DNA of 24,831 nt. It comes from CBCXVS01 sp965178525. Lineage in GTDB: Bacteria > Tectomicrobia > Entotheonellia > Entotheonellales > Entotheonellaceae. The position numbers and the translations under genes are program-made. The DNA lies in assembly GCA_965178525.1 (NCBI GenBank), contig CBCXVS010000086.1:1-24831 (forward strand). Reading direction: 5' to 3'. The notes under the pieces were generated by a model. The model made no database searches, was not told the origin of the DNA, and saw only the letters and a program-made list of their open reading frames with translations. Below are positions 9,258 through 17,042 of the stretch, in pieces. The number at the start of each line of letters is the position of its first letter. Position 1 is the first letter of the stretch.

Positions 9258-9285
9258 CCCCCTTCCGCGGCCAGGGGAAAGGGGG
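9258..9285 (-). terminator. Hairpin after the NHL-A gene, possible terminator
   Basis: CCCCCTT at 9258-9264 pairs with AAGGGGG at 9279-9285, a seven-base GC-rich stem with a 14-base loop. It lies 35 bp beyond the stop of the NHL gene on the minus strand. There is no following T-run in either direction, so it is a weak candidate for intrinsic termination. Confidence 0.3.
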
Positions 9286-9319
9286 CTGGACGCAAGGTCC
9301 AATCCGTGACGTCACATCC

Positions 9320-10339
9320 TTACAAATTGTACTGCGGCTCTACGTAGTTGTTATCCTTCATGTAGATCTGCAGGCGCCCCCGCTGGCTATCGGCCACGAT
9401 CAGCCGCTCTTGCGCCGTATCGAATGCCACCGAGGTGGGGTAACAGAAGCGCCACTCGGGCTCCAGGGACTTCACGCGCCGCCGCATTTTCGCCATATCG
9501 GGATTGGCATTGATCGCGGCCTGAGCCCATTTGGCCATCACCTGCGCATCGCCGACCAATGACGCGAGAATCTCGCCTTCCGCATCGTAGATACGCACCT
9601 TGTGATTGGCCCAATCGGCGATATAGACATCCCCATCTCCATCCACGGCGACGTCGGTAGGATGGTTGAGATCCTGCTCGCCATCGCCTGGCTGCCCGAA
9701 CTGCGCCAGAAATTCACCCTCCGGGCTCAATTTCTGGATACGGCCGTTTTTCCAGTCGGCGACGTAGATCGCCCCGTCGGCGCCGACCGTGATGCCCCAC
9801 GGCGTGTTAAACTCGCCCGGACCGCTGCCGTGCTTGCCGCAACTGGCAAGAAAGGTCCCGTCCTTGTCAAATTTCTGCACGCGGTGGTTGTAGGCATCGA
9901 CCACGAGAAGATGGTCATCCGGATCGAACGCCAGCCCGGAAGGCCCGTGCAGCTCACCTTCGCCCGAGCCGGAGACGCCCCAATGACGCAGGAAGTTGCC
10001 ATCTGGATCAAAGACGGCAATGCGATTGAGCCAACTCCCCGAGACGTAGACGTTGCCGTCAGCGTCCACCGCTACGGAATTCGGCCACATGAGCCGGCCA
10101 TCCTCAGAGCCGTGGTAGCAGAATTCCCCGCGGACTTCTTCCTCACCCGGCGCCCCGATAAATACCTTGGTGACTCGCATGCCGAAATTGTTTTCATTAC
10201 CCTGGTTGACGACGTAGGCAACCCCATCAGCCGCTAACGCGATACTGCACGGATTGGAGAATCCGTTGCCAGCGGCAGCGTTGCGGCCAACCACATGGCT
10301 CCAATCATACACGCGCCCAGGTACAACTGTGGTAAGCAT
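9320..10339 (-). CDS. NHL-repeat beta-propeller protein A
   Basis: A 339-residue protein made of NHL repeats, a six-bladed propeller used for protein or ligand binding. Blades can be read as recurring units such as PNSVAVDADGNVYVSGSWLN, PSGLAFDPDDHLLVVDAYNH, PWGITVGADGAIYVADWKNG and PTDVAVDGDGDVYIADWANH, each followed by RIxxFxxxGxFL and a Gly-rich turn. Between the fifth and last blade is a 40-residue helical insert (KWAQAAINANPDMAKMRRRV) that breaks the propeller pattern. A matching insert occurs in the second NHL protein at 12103. No signal peptide is evident. The ATG at 10339 follows GAGGTGAAGG. It lies 94 bp after a DUF1800 gene, with which it probably forms a transcript. The partner is unknown; the DUF1800 product is the obvious candidate. 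Confidence 0.88.
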   Translation of the reverse strand: MLTTVVPGRVYDWSHVVGRNAAAGNGFSNPCSIALAADGVAYVVNQGNENNFGMRVTKVFIGAPGEEEVRGEFCYHGSEDGRLMWPNSVAVDADGNVYVSGSWLNRIAVFDPDGNFLRHWGVSGSGEGELHGPSGLAFDPDDHLLVVDAYNHRVQKFDKDGTFLASCGKHGSGPGEFNTPWGITVGADGAIYVADWKNGRIQKLSPEGEFLAQFGQPGDGEQDLNHPTDVAVDGDGDVYIADWANHKVRIYDAEGEILASLVGDAQVMAKWAQAAINANPDMAKMRRRVKSLEPEWRFCYPTSVAFDTAQERLIVADSQRGRLQIYMKDNNYVEPQYNL

Positions 10340-10433
10340 CCTTCACCTCATTCTGTGCAGCGACTTACATGATATCCCCCTCCCCCCGTGGCGAGAGAAG
10401 GGAGACGATCGTCTGTGCCGTGACTTCGTTAAA

Positions 10434-11828
10434 TTAGTTAAATTGGTATTCGCGCATGGCAATGATCAGCTGCAGCATCTCGGCGACCCGTGCTTCCGCA
10501 TCGGCCGCACCCCAATCCAGGTTGCCGCCCTCACGCGTCTGGGCGAGCAACTCCTCGCGGCTCTCCGCACCCATGTCGAGCGGTCCGAGGAGATCGAGAC
10601 ACCCGTCCACTAATGCCTCGGGCGTCAGCGCGCCTTGCGCTTGGAGACGTTGGATGATGTCCTGCACGCCTGGACGATTCACATCGCCAACCATATCGGC
10701 GACGAAATTGATCCGGCTCATCAGCGAGCCGCTGTTGATCCATTCCGATCCCGTATGCCACCCTTCGACACTGGGGGGATTGAGCAGATCCTGCCCCATA
10801 TAGGTGGGCTGCATGCTGATCTCTCGGCCATAGTAGGGCCGTGGGAGTTCCTCGCCGCCGACCAGGCGCAGGGTGCTGACCACGAGTTCAGCCGGGCTTT
10901 TGATCTTGGCGAAGCGCGCTGCTTTGAAGAAATCCGAGGTGAACAGCGTGTGCAGCGTGGCGCGCAGGTCATACCCGGAGTCCCGGAAGGAGGCGGCCAG
11001 GGCATCGATGGCCTCGGGATCCCGTGGCTCCTCGATCTGCCAGGCCGGCACCTGCGGCTCATCGGCCACGAAGAAATTGTACAGATGGCGGGCGATAAAA
11101 CGATGACATGCCGGCTGCTGCACGATGATGTCAATGATATCCTCGCCATTGAAATGGCCGGTGTGACCCAAGAAGGTCTTTTCCGTGTCGTCATGATCTT
11201 CCGAGCGGTACTCGAATTCCCAGGGATGCCGTCCGTAGGGCAAGCGCGGAATTTTCACCGACATGGTCCAGCCGGTGAAGGCCCGTGACGCTTCGCGCAC
11301 ATCGACCTCGGTATAGTTGCCCACGCCCAGGCTGAAGAGTTCCAACAGTTCCCGGCCCCAATTCTCATTGACCGCGGTTTTGTGGTTCTCGTTGTTGTCC
11401 AGCCAGTAGATCATAGCCGGGTTTTGGGCCAATTCCATCAACAGGTCACGGTAATTTCCCATGCCCTTTTCGCGGAACATGCCAATCTGCGCCAGCAACT
11501 GATCGTAGTTATCCACCTTGGAATTGCCGGTGGCAAAGACATGATGCCAAAACAGCGTCATCTTTTCTTGCAGCGGCCGCTTGGTATTGATCAGGTGAAA
11601 CATCCAATTGATGTTGCCCCCCGGCGGCTGCCCACCCGGCAACAACGCGCCTGGCTGGTGCCGCAGCAGAGTGTAGACATCCGCCGGTTCACTTTGCTCC
11701 GGGTGCAGCAATTCGTCCACCGTGGCGTCGTAGCCCTTGGCGGCGCGGGCTTCCAATTCCGCCCGGGAAGCGCCAAAGCCGGCGCGGCGCATCAGATGAG
11801 CCATCAACCCAATATCGTTATTTGCCAT
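10434..11828 (-). CDS. DUF1800 family protein A
   Basis: A 464-residue member of DUF1800, a family usually found beside DUF1501 and whose biochemical function is not known. Family marks in order: MAHLMRRAGFGASRAELEA at the start, FWHHVFATGNSKV, NENWGRELLELFSLGVGNYT, SRAFTGWT, FNGEDIIDIIVQQP, DSGYDLRATLHTLFTSDFFK and NPPSVEGWHTGSEWINSG. Unlike many relatives it has no leader peptide or cell-wall anchor, so it should be cytoplasmic unless exported with a partner. The start ATG follows GAGGAGGACC. A candidate -35 TTGACC lies about 100 bp upstream. It is a paralogue of the gene at 13251, from which it has clearly diverged, and it pairs with the NHL-A gene downstream. Confidence 0.9.
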   Translation of the reverse strand: MANNDIGLMAHLMRRAGFGASRAELEARAAKGYDATVDELLHPEQSEPADVYTLLRHQPGALLPGGQPPGGNINWMFHLINTKRPLQEKMTLFWHHVFATGNSKVDNYDQLLAQIGMFREKGMGNYRDLLMELAQNPAMIYWLDNNENHKTAVNENWGRELLELFSLGVGNYTEVDVREASRAFTGWTMSVKIPRLPYGRHPWEFEYRSEDHDDTEKTFLGHTGHFNGEDIIDIIVQQPACHRFIARHLYNFFVADEPQVPAWQIEEPRDPEAIDALAASFRDSGYDLRATLHTLFTSDFFKAARFAKIKSPAELVVSTLRLVGGEELPRPYYGREISMQPTYMGQDLLNPPSVEGWHTGSEWINSGSLMSRINFVADMVGDVNRPGVQDIIQRLQAQGALTPEALVDGCLDLLGPLDMGAESREELLAQTREGGNLDWGAADAEARVAEMLQLIIAMREYQFN

Positions 11829-12102
11829 GATGCGGTCCTCCTCAGGTTGTCGCGTTGCATTTGCCGTCTACGATGTGTAACTGGTTGACCGAGTCTTACA
11901 TAGACTAATACTGCGCGCGCGTAGGGTCAAGTCTATCGGCGACTTTGAGGCAGCGGCGAGTCAGGCTCAAAGCGCCTTTTTAGCCACCACTGGAGTGTGT
12001 CTATGAAACCCCGCCCTCTCTTGCGGGTTGGTCGGGTGCGGAGGGGGCTGAGGCACCGGATGGGCGCCACTCTAACCGCAACTGGCGCACCCGTGCATGG
12101 CG
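11829..12102. other. Spacer between the two DUF1800-NHL modules; possible promoter for module A
   Basis: About 270 bp without a supported gene. On the minus strand it contains TTGACC near 11935 followed, at 17 bp, by TAGTCT, a weak sigma-70-like pair roughly 100 bp before the DUF1800-A start. A short inverted repeat CCCGC/GCGGG lies near 12010-12030. These suggest that module A has its own transcription signal, but none is strong. Confidence 0.3.
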
Positions 12103-13131
12103 TTACCGCTTTTGATAGACCTGGATGCGGTGGCGGTTCGCCTCTGTAATGTAGAGCCGGCCGGCCTGATCCAGCTTCACCGACACCGGCCCCCAGAAGT
12201 AAGGCTCCGTCTGTGAGGAGATGTGGTGCGGCGTGCTGAGATGAGGCGGTAAATCGGGAATCAGGTTGGACATGGCCCGCGTTTCCCTCTCATCCGGATT
12301 GACGGCAATAAACTCCTCCGTCCACTTGGAGAGGGTCCCCTGGCCTTTGAGGTTCACCTGTGGGCTGCCGTCAGGCCCCAGCACCTGGACACGCTCGTTG
12401 CCCCAATCAGAGACATAGATGAACCCTTCCGGATCCACCGCCACGCCGGAGGGCCAATGGAATTGCCCATCACCCACCCCCAACTCGCCGAAGCTGGCCA
12501 AGAATTCCCCGCGGGGAGAGAATTGCTGGATGCGGTCGTTGCGCCAGTCCGCCACGTACACTTGGCCCTGCGCGTCGACCGTCACCCCCCAGGGGAGATT
12601 AAATTGACCGGGCGCCGGTCCGGCCTCGCCCCAGTGCGATAGATACTGTCCATCCGTACTGAATGTCTGTATTCGGTGGTTGTGCTGATCCACGATGTAG
12701 ACGTGGTCCTCGGCATCGATGGCAATCCCCGCCGGACCGTTGAGCTGGCCCGCTGCACTGCCGGGCTCGCCCCATTTGCTCAGAAAATTTCCCGACAGGT
12801 CAAAGACCGAAATCCGGTGTGTGTGCTCGTCCGTGATGTAGAGCCGTTCCTGGCTGTCCAATGCCATGGCAACCGGCAACATGAGCTGTCCATCGCCAGG
12901 GCCATAGCCGTTGCCGAACTCTCCCAGATAATCTTCGTCAAAACTGACAATGCCGATACGGACGAGGGCCGCACGCGCGGAGTCGCACCGGTTCAGCACG
13001 AAGATGCGCCCATCCCCGCTCACCACCAGATCGTAAGGATTGATGAAACCCCGGCCAAGTTGGACGGCCATCAAGCCCATCGTCTTGACATAGTCCAATG
13101 TAAACGTTGTCGCGGCGGTCTGCGTACCCAC
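12103..13131 (-). CDS. NHL-repeat beta-propeller protein B
   Basis: A 342-residue NHL propeller, paralogous to the protein at 9320. Blades read as PVAMALDSQERLYITDEHTH, PAGIAIDAEDHVYIVDQHNH, PWGVTVDAQGQVYVADWRND and PSGVAVDPEGFIYVSDWGNE, with a closing blade PVSVKLDQAGRLYITEANRH. An insert lies between the fifth and last blade (LSKWTEEFIAVNPDERETRA), at the same place as in protein A and with the shared pattern KW-x6-8-NPD. There is no signal peptide. The start is GTG at 13131, preceded by GGGGGA; an ATG further in would cut off the first blade. It lies 119 bp after DUF1800-B on the same strand. The role is unknown; co-occurrence points to a complex with DUF1800 or DUF1501. Confidence 0.88.
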   Translation of the reverse strand: MGTQTAATTFTLDYVKTMGLMAVQLGRGFINPYDLVVSGDGRIFVLNRCDSARAALVRIGIVSFDEDYLGEFGNGYGPGDGQLMLPVAMALDSQERLYITDEHTHRISVFDLSGNFLSKWGEPGSAAGQLNGPAGIAIDAEDHVYIVDQHNHRIQTFSTDGQYLSHWGEAGPAPGQFNLPWGVTVDAQGQVYVADWRNDRIQQFSPRGEFLASFGELGVGDGQFHWPSGVAVDPEGFIYVSDWGNERVQVLGPDGSPQVNLKGQGTLSKWTEEFIAVNPDERETRAMSNLIPDLPPHLSTPHHISSQTEPYFWGPVSVKLDQAGRLYITEANRHRIQVYQKR

Positions 13132-13250
13132 GCTTCGTCCCCCCTATCTCGTCAACGTCCTGCCCGCCCTTTGGCAAAGGGGGAGCAAGACGCTATCGTT
13201 TTGCCAACAGGCATGCGCTAACTGGCGGCTGGTATTGTTCAACCCGCCGC

Positions 13251-14666
13251 TTAGGCCAATTGGAACTCCCTGGACGCGGTGATCAACCTTAAGACATCGC
13301 CGATCCGCTCTTCTGTGTCATCACCTGGCTGATGCCCTTGCAGATGTACATCACCCTGCCTGCTCACGAACTCAACCAGCGTCGTATACGTGTCATCCGA
13401 AACCGGCAGGGGGCCGATCAAATCCAGGCAGCGGTCCACCAACGTCTCGGGTGACAAAACCCCGCCATCCGCCGAGGTCAGCCGATCGATGATCCGCCGC
13501 ACGCCCGGATTTTTCACATTGCCCAGCTCTTTGCCAACGAAATTCACCCGCTCCACCAGCGCGCCACTATCGATCCACTCCGCCCCTTCGTGCCAGCCCT
13601 CCACACTGGGCGGCTGCAGCAGCCCCTGGCCCATGTACATGCTTTGCCGTGCCAATTGGTCGGCCCCGAAGGTCGGGGCGCGATAGCTGCCGGCCAGGCG
13701 GACGGCGCCCACGACCAACTCGACTGGCCCCTTGACCCTGGCAAAGCGCGCCTTCTCCGATTTGAAATAGTCCGAATTGAACAGCGTGCGGAGAACGGCT
13801 CGAATGTCGTAGCCGGAGTCGACATACGACTGCATCATCTCTTCAATGGCGGCCTCGCCTGCTTCGTCAATTTCATCGGCGGCGAAAAATTGAAACAAAC
13901 GCGTACTGACGAAGCGTGCCGTGGCTTCCTGGCGCACGATAATGTTGATGATATCCTCGCCATTGAACCGGCCCGTCTCGCCCAGGAAGGTCTTTTCGCC
14001 ATCGTCATGGTCATCGTCCCGGTACTCAAAATGCCAGGCGATACGGCTATAAGGCCAGATGGAATCTTTGCTGGCACGGGTCGCCATGTACTCCGCATTC
14101 CCCAGCGTCCAGCCGGTAAAGGCGCGGGCGCATTCCTTCACATCTTGCTCGGTGTAATGGCCGATCCCCATGGAGAACAGCTCCAACAGCTCCCGGCCAT
14201 AGTTCTCGTTGATCGCCTCTTTGTGATTGTCGTTATTGTCGAGCCAGATGATCATGGCCGGATCTTTGGACAACTCGACCAGCAGGGCCGGAAACGGCCC
14301 CAGGCCGTGCCGCCGGAACATCTCGATTTGATTGAGTAATGACCGGGCTTGATTCAGCTTGGAATAGCCTGTGGCGAAGAGGCCATGCCAGAAGAGAGCC
14401 AGTTTCTCTTCTAGGGGGCACCGCGTCGTAATCATGCGGTACATCCAGTTTGCCGCCACGCTATAGAGTTCACGCATTTCGGCCATGTCCGTGTGATAGC
14501 GCCGGATGACGTCGTCGGGCATGTTCTGCGGATCAGCCGGATGCAGCAACGCCTCGACCGTGGCCTCGTAGCCCTGGGCCATGTAGTCCTCGAGTTCTTC
14601 TCGGGTTGCGCCAAATCCCGCCCGGCGCAGCAGATGGGCCATTAGCGCAGTATCCTGCTGGCTCAT
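13251..14666 (-). CDS. DUF1800 family protein B
   Basis: A 471-residue DUF1800 protein with all the family blocks: MAHLLRRAGFGATREELED, FWHGLFATGYSKLNQARS, NENYGRELLELFSMGIGHYT, ARAFTGWTLGN, FNGEDIINIIVRQEATARFV, DSGYDIRAVLRTLFNSDYFK and QPPSVEGWHEGAEWIDSG. It is slightly longer than its paralogue at 10434 because of small insertions, for example after FTGWTLGN. There is no leader peptide. The start ATG at 14666 follows AAAGGAGACGAT, a good ribosome site. The gene lies between the broken DUF1501 gene and NHL-B on the same strand, with a 140-bp gap to the DUF1501 stop. Tandem duplication of a DUF1800-NHL unit followed by divergence best explains the arrangement. Confidence 0.9.
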   Translation of the reverse strand: MSQQDTALMAHLLRRAGFGATREELEDYMAQGYEATVEALLHPADPQNMPDDVIRRYHTDMAEMRELYSVAANWMYRMITTRCPLEEKLALFWHGLFATGYSKLNQARSLLNQIEMFRRHGLGPFPALLVELSKDPAMIIWLDNNDNHKEAINENYGRELLELFSMGIGHYTEQDVKECARAFTGWTLGNAEYMATRASKDSIWPYSRIAWHFEYRDDDHDDGEKTFLGETGRFNGEDIINIIVRQEATARFVSTRLFQFFAADEIDEAGEAAIEEMMQSYVDSGYDIRAVLRTLFNSDYFKSEKARFARVKGPVELVVGAVRLAGSYRAPTFGADQLARQSMYMGQGLLQPPSVEGWHEGAEWIDSGALVERVNFVGKELGNVKNPGVRRIIDRLTSADGGVLSPETLVDRCLDLIGPLPVSDDTYTTLVEFVSRQGDVHLQGHQPGDDTEERIGDVLRLITASREFQLA

Positions 14667-14806
14667 ATCGTCTCCTTTCGCACCTCGCGTTCAGGTATGT
14701 CTGGATCAGGCTAGTACAGGCTGACAGAAGTCCTTAAGCGGTTTGAGCGCCGCAAGGTCAACAAGATCCCGCTAGTCAACTGCTCACGCATTTGCGGTAG
14801 GCAGTA

Positions 14807-15496
14807 CTAGCGCGCGATAAAATCGAATTGCTCGAAGTGGCCATTGACGATGGGAGCGGCCTCCAGCCCCAGCCAGCGTTCCAACATGGTGGCATACGTC
14901 GAGCGGAAGTCGTTATTGAAATGGAGATCGCCCTCGAGCTGGTCTTCCGGTTTCAAAGACGGGTACTGCCCATACATCCCGCCTTGCACCGGCCCCCCGA
15001 TCACGAAGGCCGAGCCGCCGGAACCATGGTCGGTGCCCGTATCGTTGTCGCGGATGCGGCGGCCAAACTCGGTCCAGATGAAGACGAGCGCATCGTTCTC
15101 CCAGCCGTGCTCCTTCAAGTCCTCGTAGAAGGCGCCCACGGCCCCGGACACATCCTGCCACAATTTGGTATGAGCGATGAGTTCGCCGCCATGGGTATCG
15201 AAGCTGCCATAGGTGGTGTAGTAAACCTGCGTCCCGAGATTCGCAAACATCACCTGGGCCACACTCTTCAGGTTTTGGGCGATGGGATTCGCCGGGTATT
15301 CGACCGTGGACGAATAGGTGGCCGGCGCCGTCCTCAGGATGTCCGCACCTTTGAGGGCATCCCGGCCATTCTGTCCGAGAAAGTCGATCACAGCGTCCTT
15401 GCCGGCGGCGCCGTACATCTTCGAAAAGGCTTCCAGGGCGTACTTCTTGCGCAACTCGTCCTGCACATCCGGAAACAAACCGTACGTTTCCAGGTG
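14807..15496 (-). pseudogene. DUF1501 family protein, C-terminal part after frameshift
   Basis: This frame carries the larger C-terminal part of a DUF1501 protein: HLETYGLFPDVQDELRKKYA, FLGQNGRDALKGADIL, VMFANLGTQVYYTTYGSFDT followed by HGGEL, and the hallmark FIWTEFGRRIRDNDTGTDHG. These are features of the alkaline-phosphatase/sulfatase-like fold in which DUF1501 is placed. The frame is open further upstream to 15739, but that sequence is a shadow of the first half. The join with the N-terminal frame is at about 15496, where GGC-ACC-TGG would read Gly-Asn-Leu-Glu if one A were restored. It ends at TAG 14807-14809 after QFDFIAR. Metal-ligand-like Asp and His residues are present, but no activity is known for the family. 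Confidence 0.82.
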
Positions 15497-15936
15497 CCCA
15501 CCGACGCCACCGGGACGCCCTTGCAGCCAAGCGATCTCGGCAGACCACGCCCGAAATGCACCCCGGTGAGCACGTTGTCCCCAGTGGGGTCCAGGTCTCT
15601 CATGACACGGCCCAGCCAGCCTTCGGTGCCGGCCTTTTCGGGCTCGGCGGTGTGCCAGATGTCCATCGAGCGAAAATGCGAGCGATCCGGGTTGGGATAG
15701 CCAATGCCGTTGATGATCGCCACCTTGCCTTGGTCCCATAGCGCTTTGATCGGTCCCATGTTCGGGTTGAAGCCGAAGTCATCGTCTATGGCCAGCACGT
15801 CTTCAGGGGCAATGCTAATATGGGGTCGGAAATCGTAGTAGAGACTATTCGTATACGGGATCACCGTGTTCAGCGCGTCGTTTGCTCCGGCGAGCTGAAT
15901 CACGACCAAAGCTCGCTTTTTGTGGTCGGACGTCAT
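15497..15936 (-). pseudogene. DUF1501 family protein, N-terminal part before frameshift
   Basis: The first about 147 residues of a DUF1501 protein: KKRALVVIQLAGANDALNTV, SIAPEDVLAIDDDFGFNPNM, NGIGYPNPDRSHFRSMDIWH and LTGVHFGRGLPRSLGCKGVP. After VASVG the frame becomes Arg/Cys-rich nonsense and stops at 15388, while true sequence resumes in another frame. The ATG at 15936 was chosen because AGGAGGGACTCTC precedes it; an upstream frame extends to 15972. Many DUF1501 proteins carry a Tat signal; none is seen here, so this lineage is probably cytoplasmic. The gene leads the DUF1800-NHL series and is probably the first gene of that transcript. The total length without the shift would be about 376 residues. 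Confidence 0.82.
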
Positions 15937-16185
15937 GAGAGTCCCTCCTTGCACATGGCAATTTGATCTCACTTACAAAGCTACGGACTGAGGCCAACCT
16001 GTCGCCCTCGATCTCGTGTGCTCCTGTGTATCGATCGTCGTCCGCAAAGGCGTGATGTAAGGGGGTGACAACAAGCGCCATTTATAGGCTTAGTGCCGCG
16101 TCAGGATATCATACCCATCCGGATTATGCTACGCTCCCGCAAAGCGCTCTGGACAGGGCCTTTACCGGCCGATCATGCGTGCGCC

Positions 16186-16620
16186 TTACTTGGCATCCAA
16201 AATATTGCACACCCCCCGCAACGCCAGATAATACCCAAAGACGCCAAATCCAGTCACCACGCCGCGACTGACGCGGGCGATCTCGGAGACGCCACCTCGC
16301 CTGGCCGGATTCGATACGTGCACTTCGATGGTTGGAAAACCCACCTGCGCAATAGCGGCAGCCAGGGCGGGATGACCCGAGGTGTAGGCGGCGGGATTGA
16401 TCAGCGCAGCGTCCACGCCGTTGTCATGCGCCTCGTAAAATTTGTTGATGACCTCGCCTTCAATATTCGAGTGGAAAATCTCGACCTCGACGCCAAGTTC
16501 GGCGGCGTATTTGTTGATCTGTTCATCGTATTCGGGCAGCGTCATGGTGCCGAAGGTCTCCGTCTGGACTTTCCCGCGCATGTTCATGCCCATACCGTGT
16601 ACGACCAGAATTTTCGCCAT
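16186..16620 (-). CDS. AroQ-like (type II dehydroquinase fold) protein with altered active site
   Basis: A 144-residue protein with the size and layout of type II 3-dehydroquinate dehydratase. Shared positions include ILVVHGMGMNMRGK (normally NGPNLNxLGxR), FHSNIEGEVINKFYEA, LINPAAYTSGHPAL, the catalytic-type histidine H101 in EVHVSN, and the closing GFGVFGYYLAL. Two lid-loop residues needed in the family are changed: the Arg position is V18 and the catalytic Tyr is F23 (ETFG in place of xxYG). The His of NPGAYTHTS is replaced by S81, and the RxxFRHHS block is replaced by ARRGGVSEIARVS. It is therefore unlikely to be a normal shikimate-pathway enzyme. The start ATG follows AAAGGGAC. It is divergent from the amidase gene and lies upstream of the DUF1501 cluster. 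Confidence 0.75.
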   Translation of the reverse strand: MAKILVVHGMGMNMRGKVQTETFGTMTLPEYDEQINKYAAELGVEVEIFHSNIEGEVINKFYEAHDNGVDAALINPAAYTSGHPALAAAIAQVGFPTIEVHVSNPARRGGVSEIARVSRGVVTGFGVFGYYLALRGVCNILDAK

Positions 16621-16788
16621 GATATGTCCCTTTCTCGTCTTGGTTCATGGGGTTGTCGCACGTTTGAGCGTCCTATCATGCACCAACCGGGGCGAGATGT
16701 CTATTTTGGAAATGCCATTGCCGGCGTCTCAGCAGCTTCGATGGGCGCACGACCCGGAGGAAATTCTGCAGACCTTTGCGGCTGAAAT

Positions 16789-16836
16789 ACGGATGATATC
16801 TGTGGACATGCAGAAAAAGGGGCTTTAAAATGCCTA
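16789..16836 (+). repeat. 48-bp direct repeat, copy 1
   Basis: Begins ACGGATGATATCTGTGGACA and ends GGGGCTTTAAAATGCCTA. It is identical to the copy at 20279-20326 except for T versus G at 16809. The two copies are in direct orientation, 3,490 bp apart, and enclose the amidase, the small Cys-rich gene and the NIPSNAP gene. The flanking bases differ immediately on both sides, so the borders are sharp. Confidence 0.9.
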
Positions 16837-16856
16837 GCAGGGTTCGAACCTTTGCT
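16836..16856 (+). other. tRNA T-arm-like hairpin
   Basis: AGCAGGG and CTTTGCT form a seven-pair stem (two G-U) around a TTCGAAC loop, which is the exact T-arm loop of many tRNAs. No acceptor, D or anticodon arm can be built from the sequence before it, so this is not a complete tRNA. It may be a tRNA-end relic or chance. Confidence 0.35.
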
Positions 16857-16982
16857 GGGGCCGCTCACAAGTGTTGATGAGACAAGGAGTCATGCCTCAT
16901 CGCCGAAAATTTCTCGACTCCTATCGGTAAGCCTTCAGGCCCTTTCATCCTAGAACTGGTCCCCTCTGGGGGCCTTCATCAA

Positions 16983-17021
16983 ACCACCCGCAGAACGAGT
17001 GGTACATACTTGACCACCCGC
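16983..17021 (+). promoter_or_regulatory. Candidate operator before the amidase gene
   Basis: ACCAC at 16983 and GTGGT at 16999 form a perfect five-base dyad with an 11-base spacer. The element ACCACCCGC occurs at 16983 and again, in direct orientation, at 17013, 30 bp or nearly three helical turns away. The position, 20-60 bp before the start codon, suits a regulator site. No regulator gene is adjacent. Confidence 0.35.
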
Positions 17022-17042
17022 CAGCGAGAGGAGGGTAACCGT

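Larger units (their letters stand above)
16621..17042. other. Divergent intergenic region between AroQ-like and amidase genes
   Basis: About 420 bp without a supported gene. It holds one copy of a 48-bp direct repeat (16789-16836), a T-arm-like hairpin touching its end (16836-16856), and an ACCAC-containing dyad and direct repeat shortly before the amidase start. A 43-codon frame (16697-16828) ends inside the repeat, but its reading is not kept in the second repeat copy, so I do not call it a gene. Promoters for both flanking genes must lie here; I cannot place them reliably. Confidence 0.5.

Noticed and set aside
14828..15700. 290-codon plus-strand frame opposite DUF1501
   Set aside because: Antisense shadow; the minus strand holds the clear DUF1501 motifs in two frames.
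16697..16828. 43-codon plus-strand frame ending in the direct repeat
   Set aside because: No good ribosome site and the reading is not preserved at the second repeat copy.
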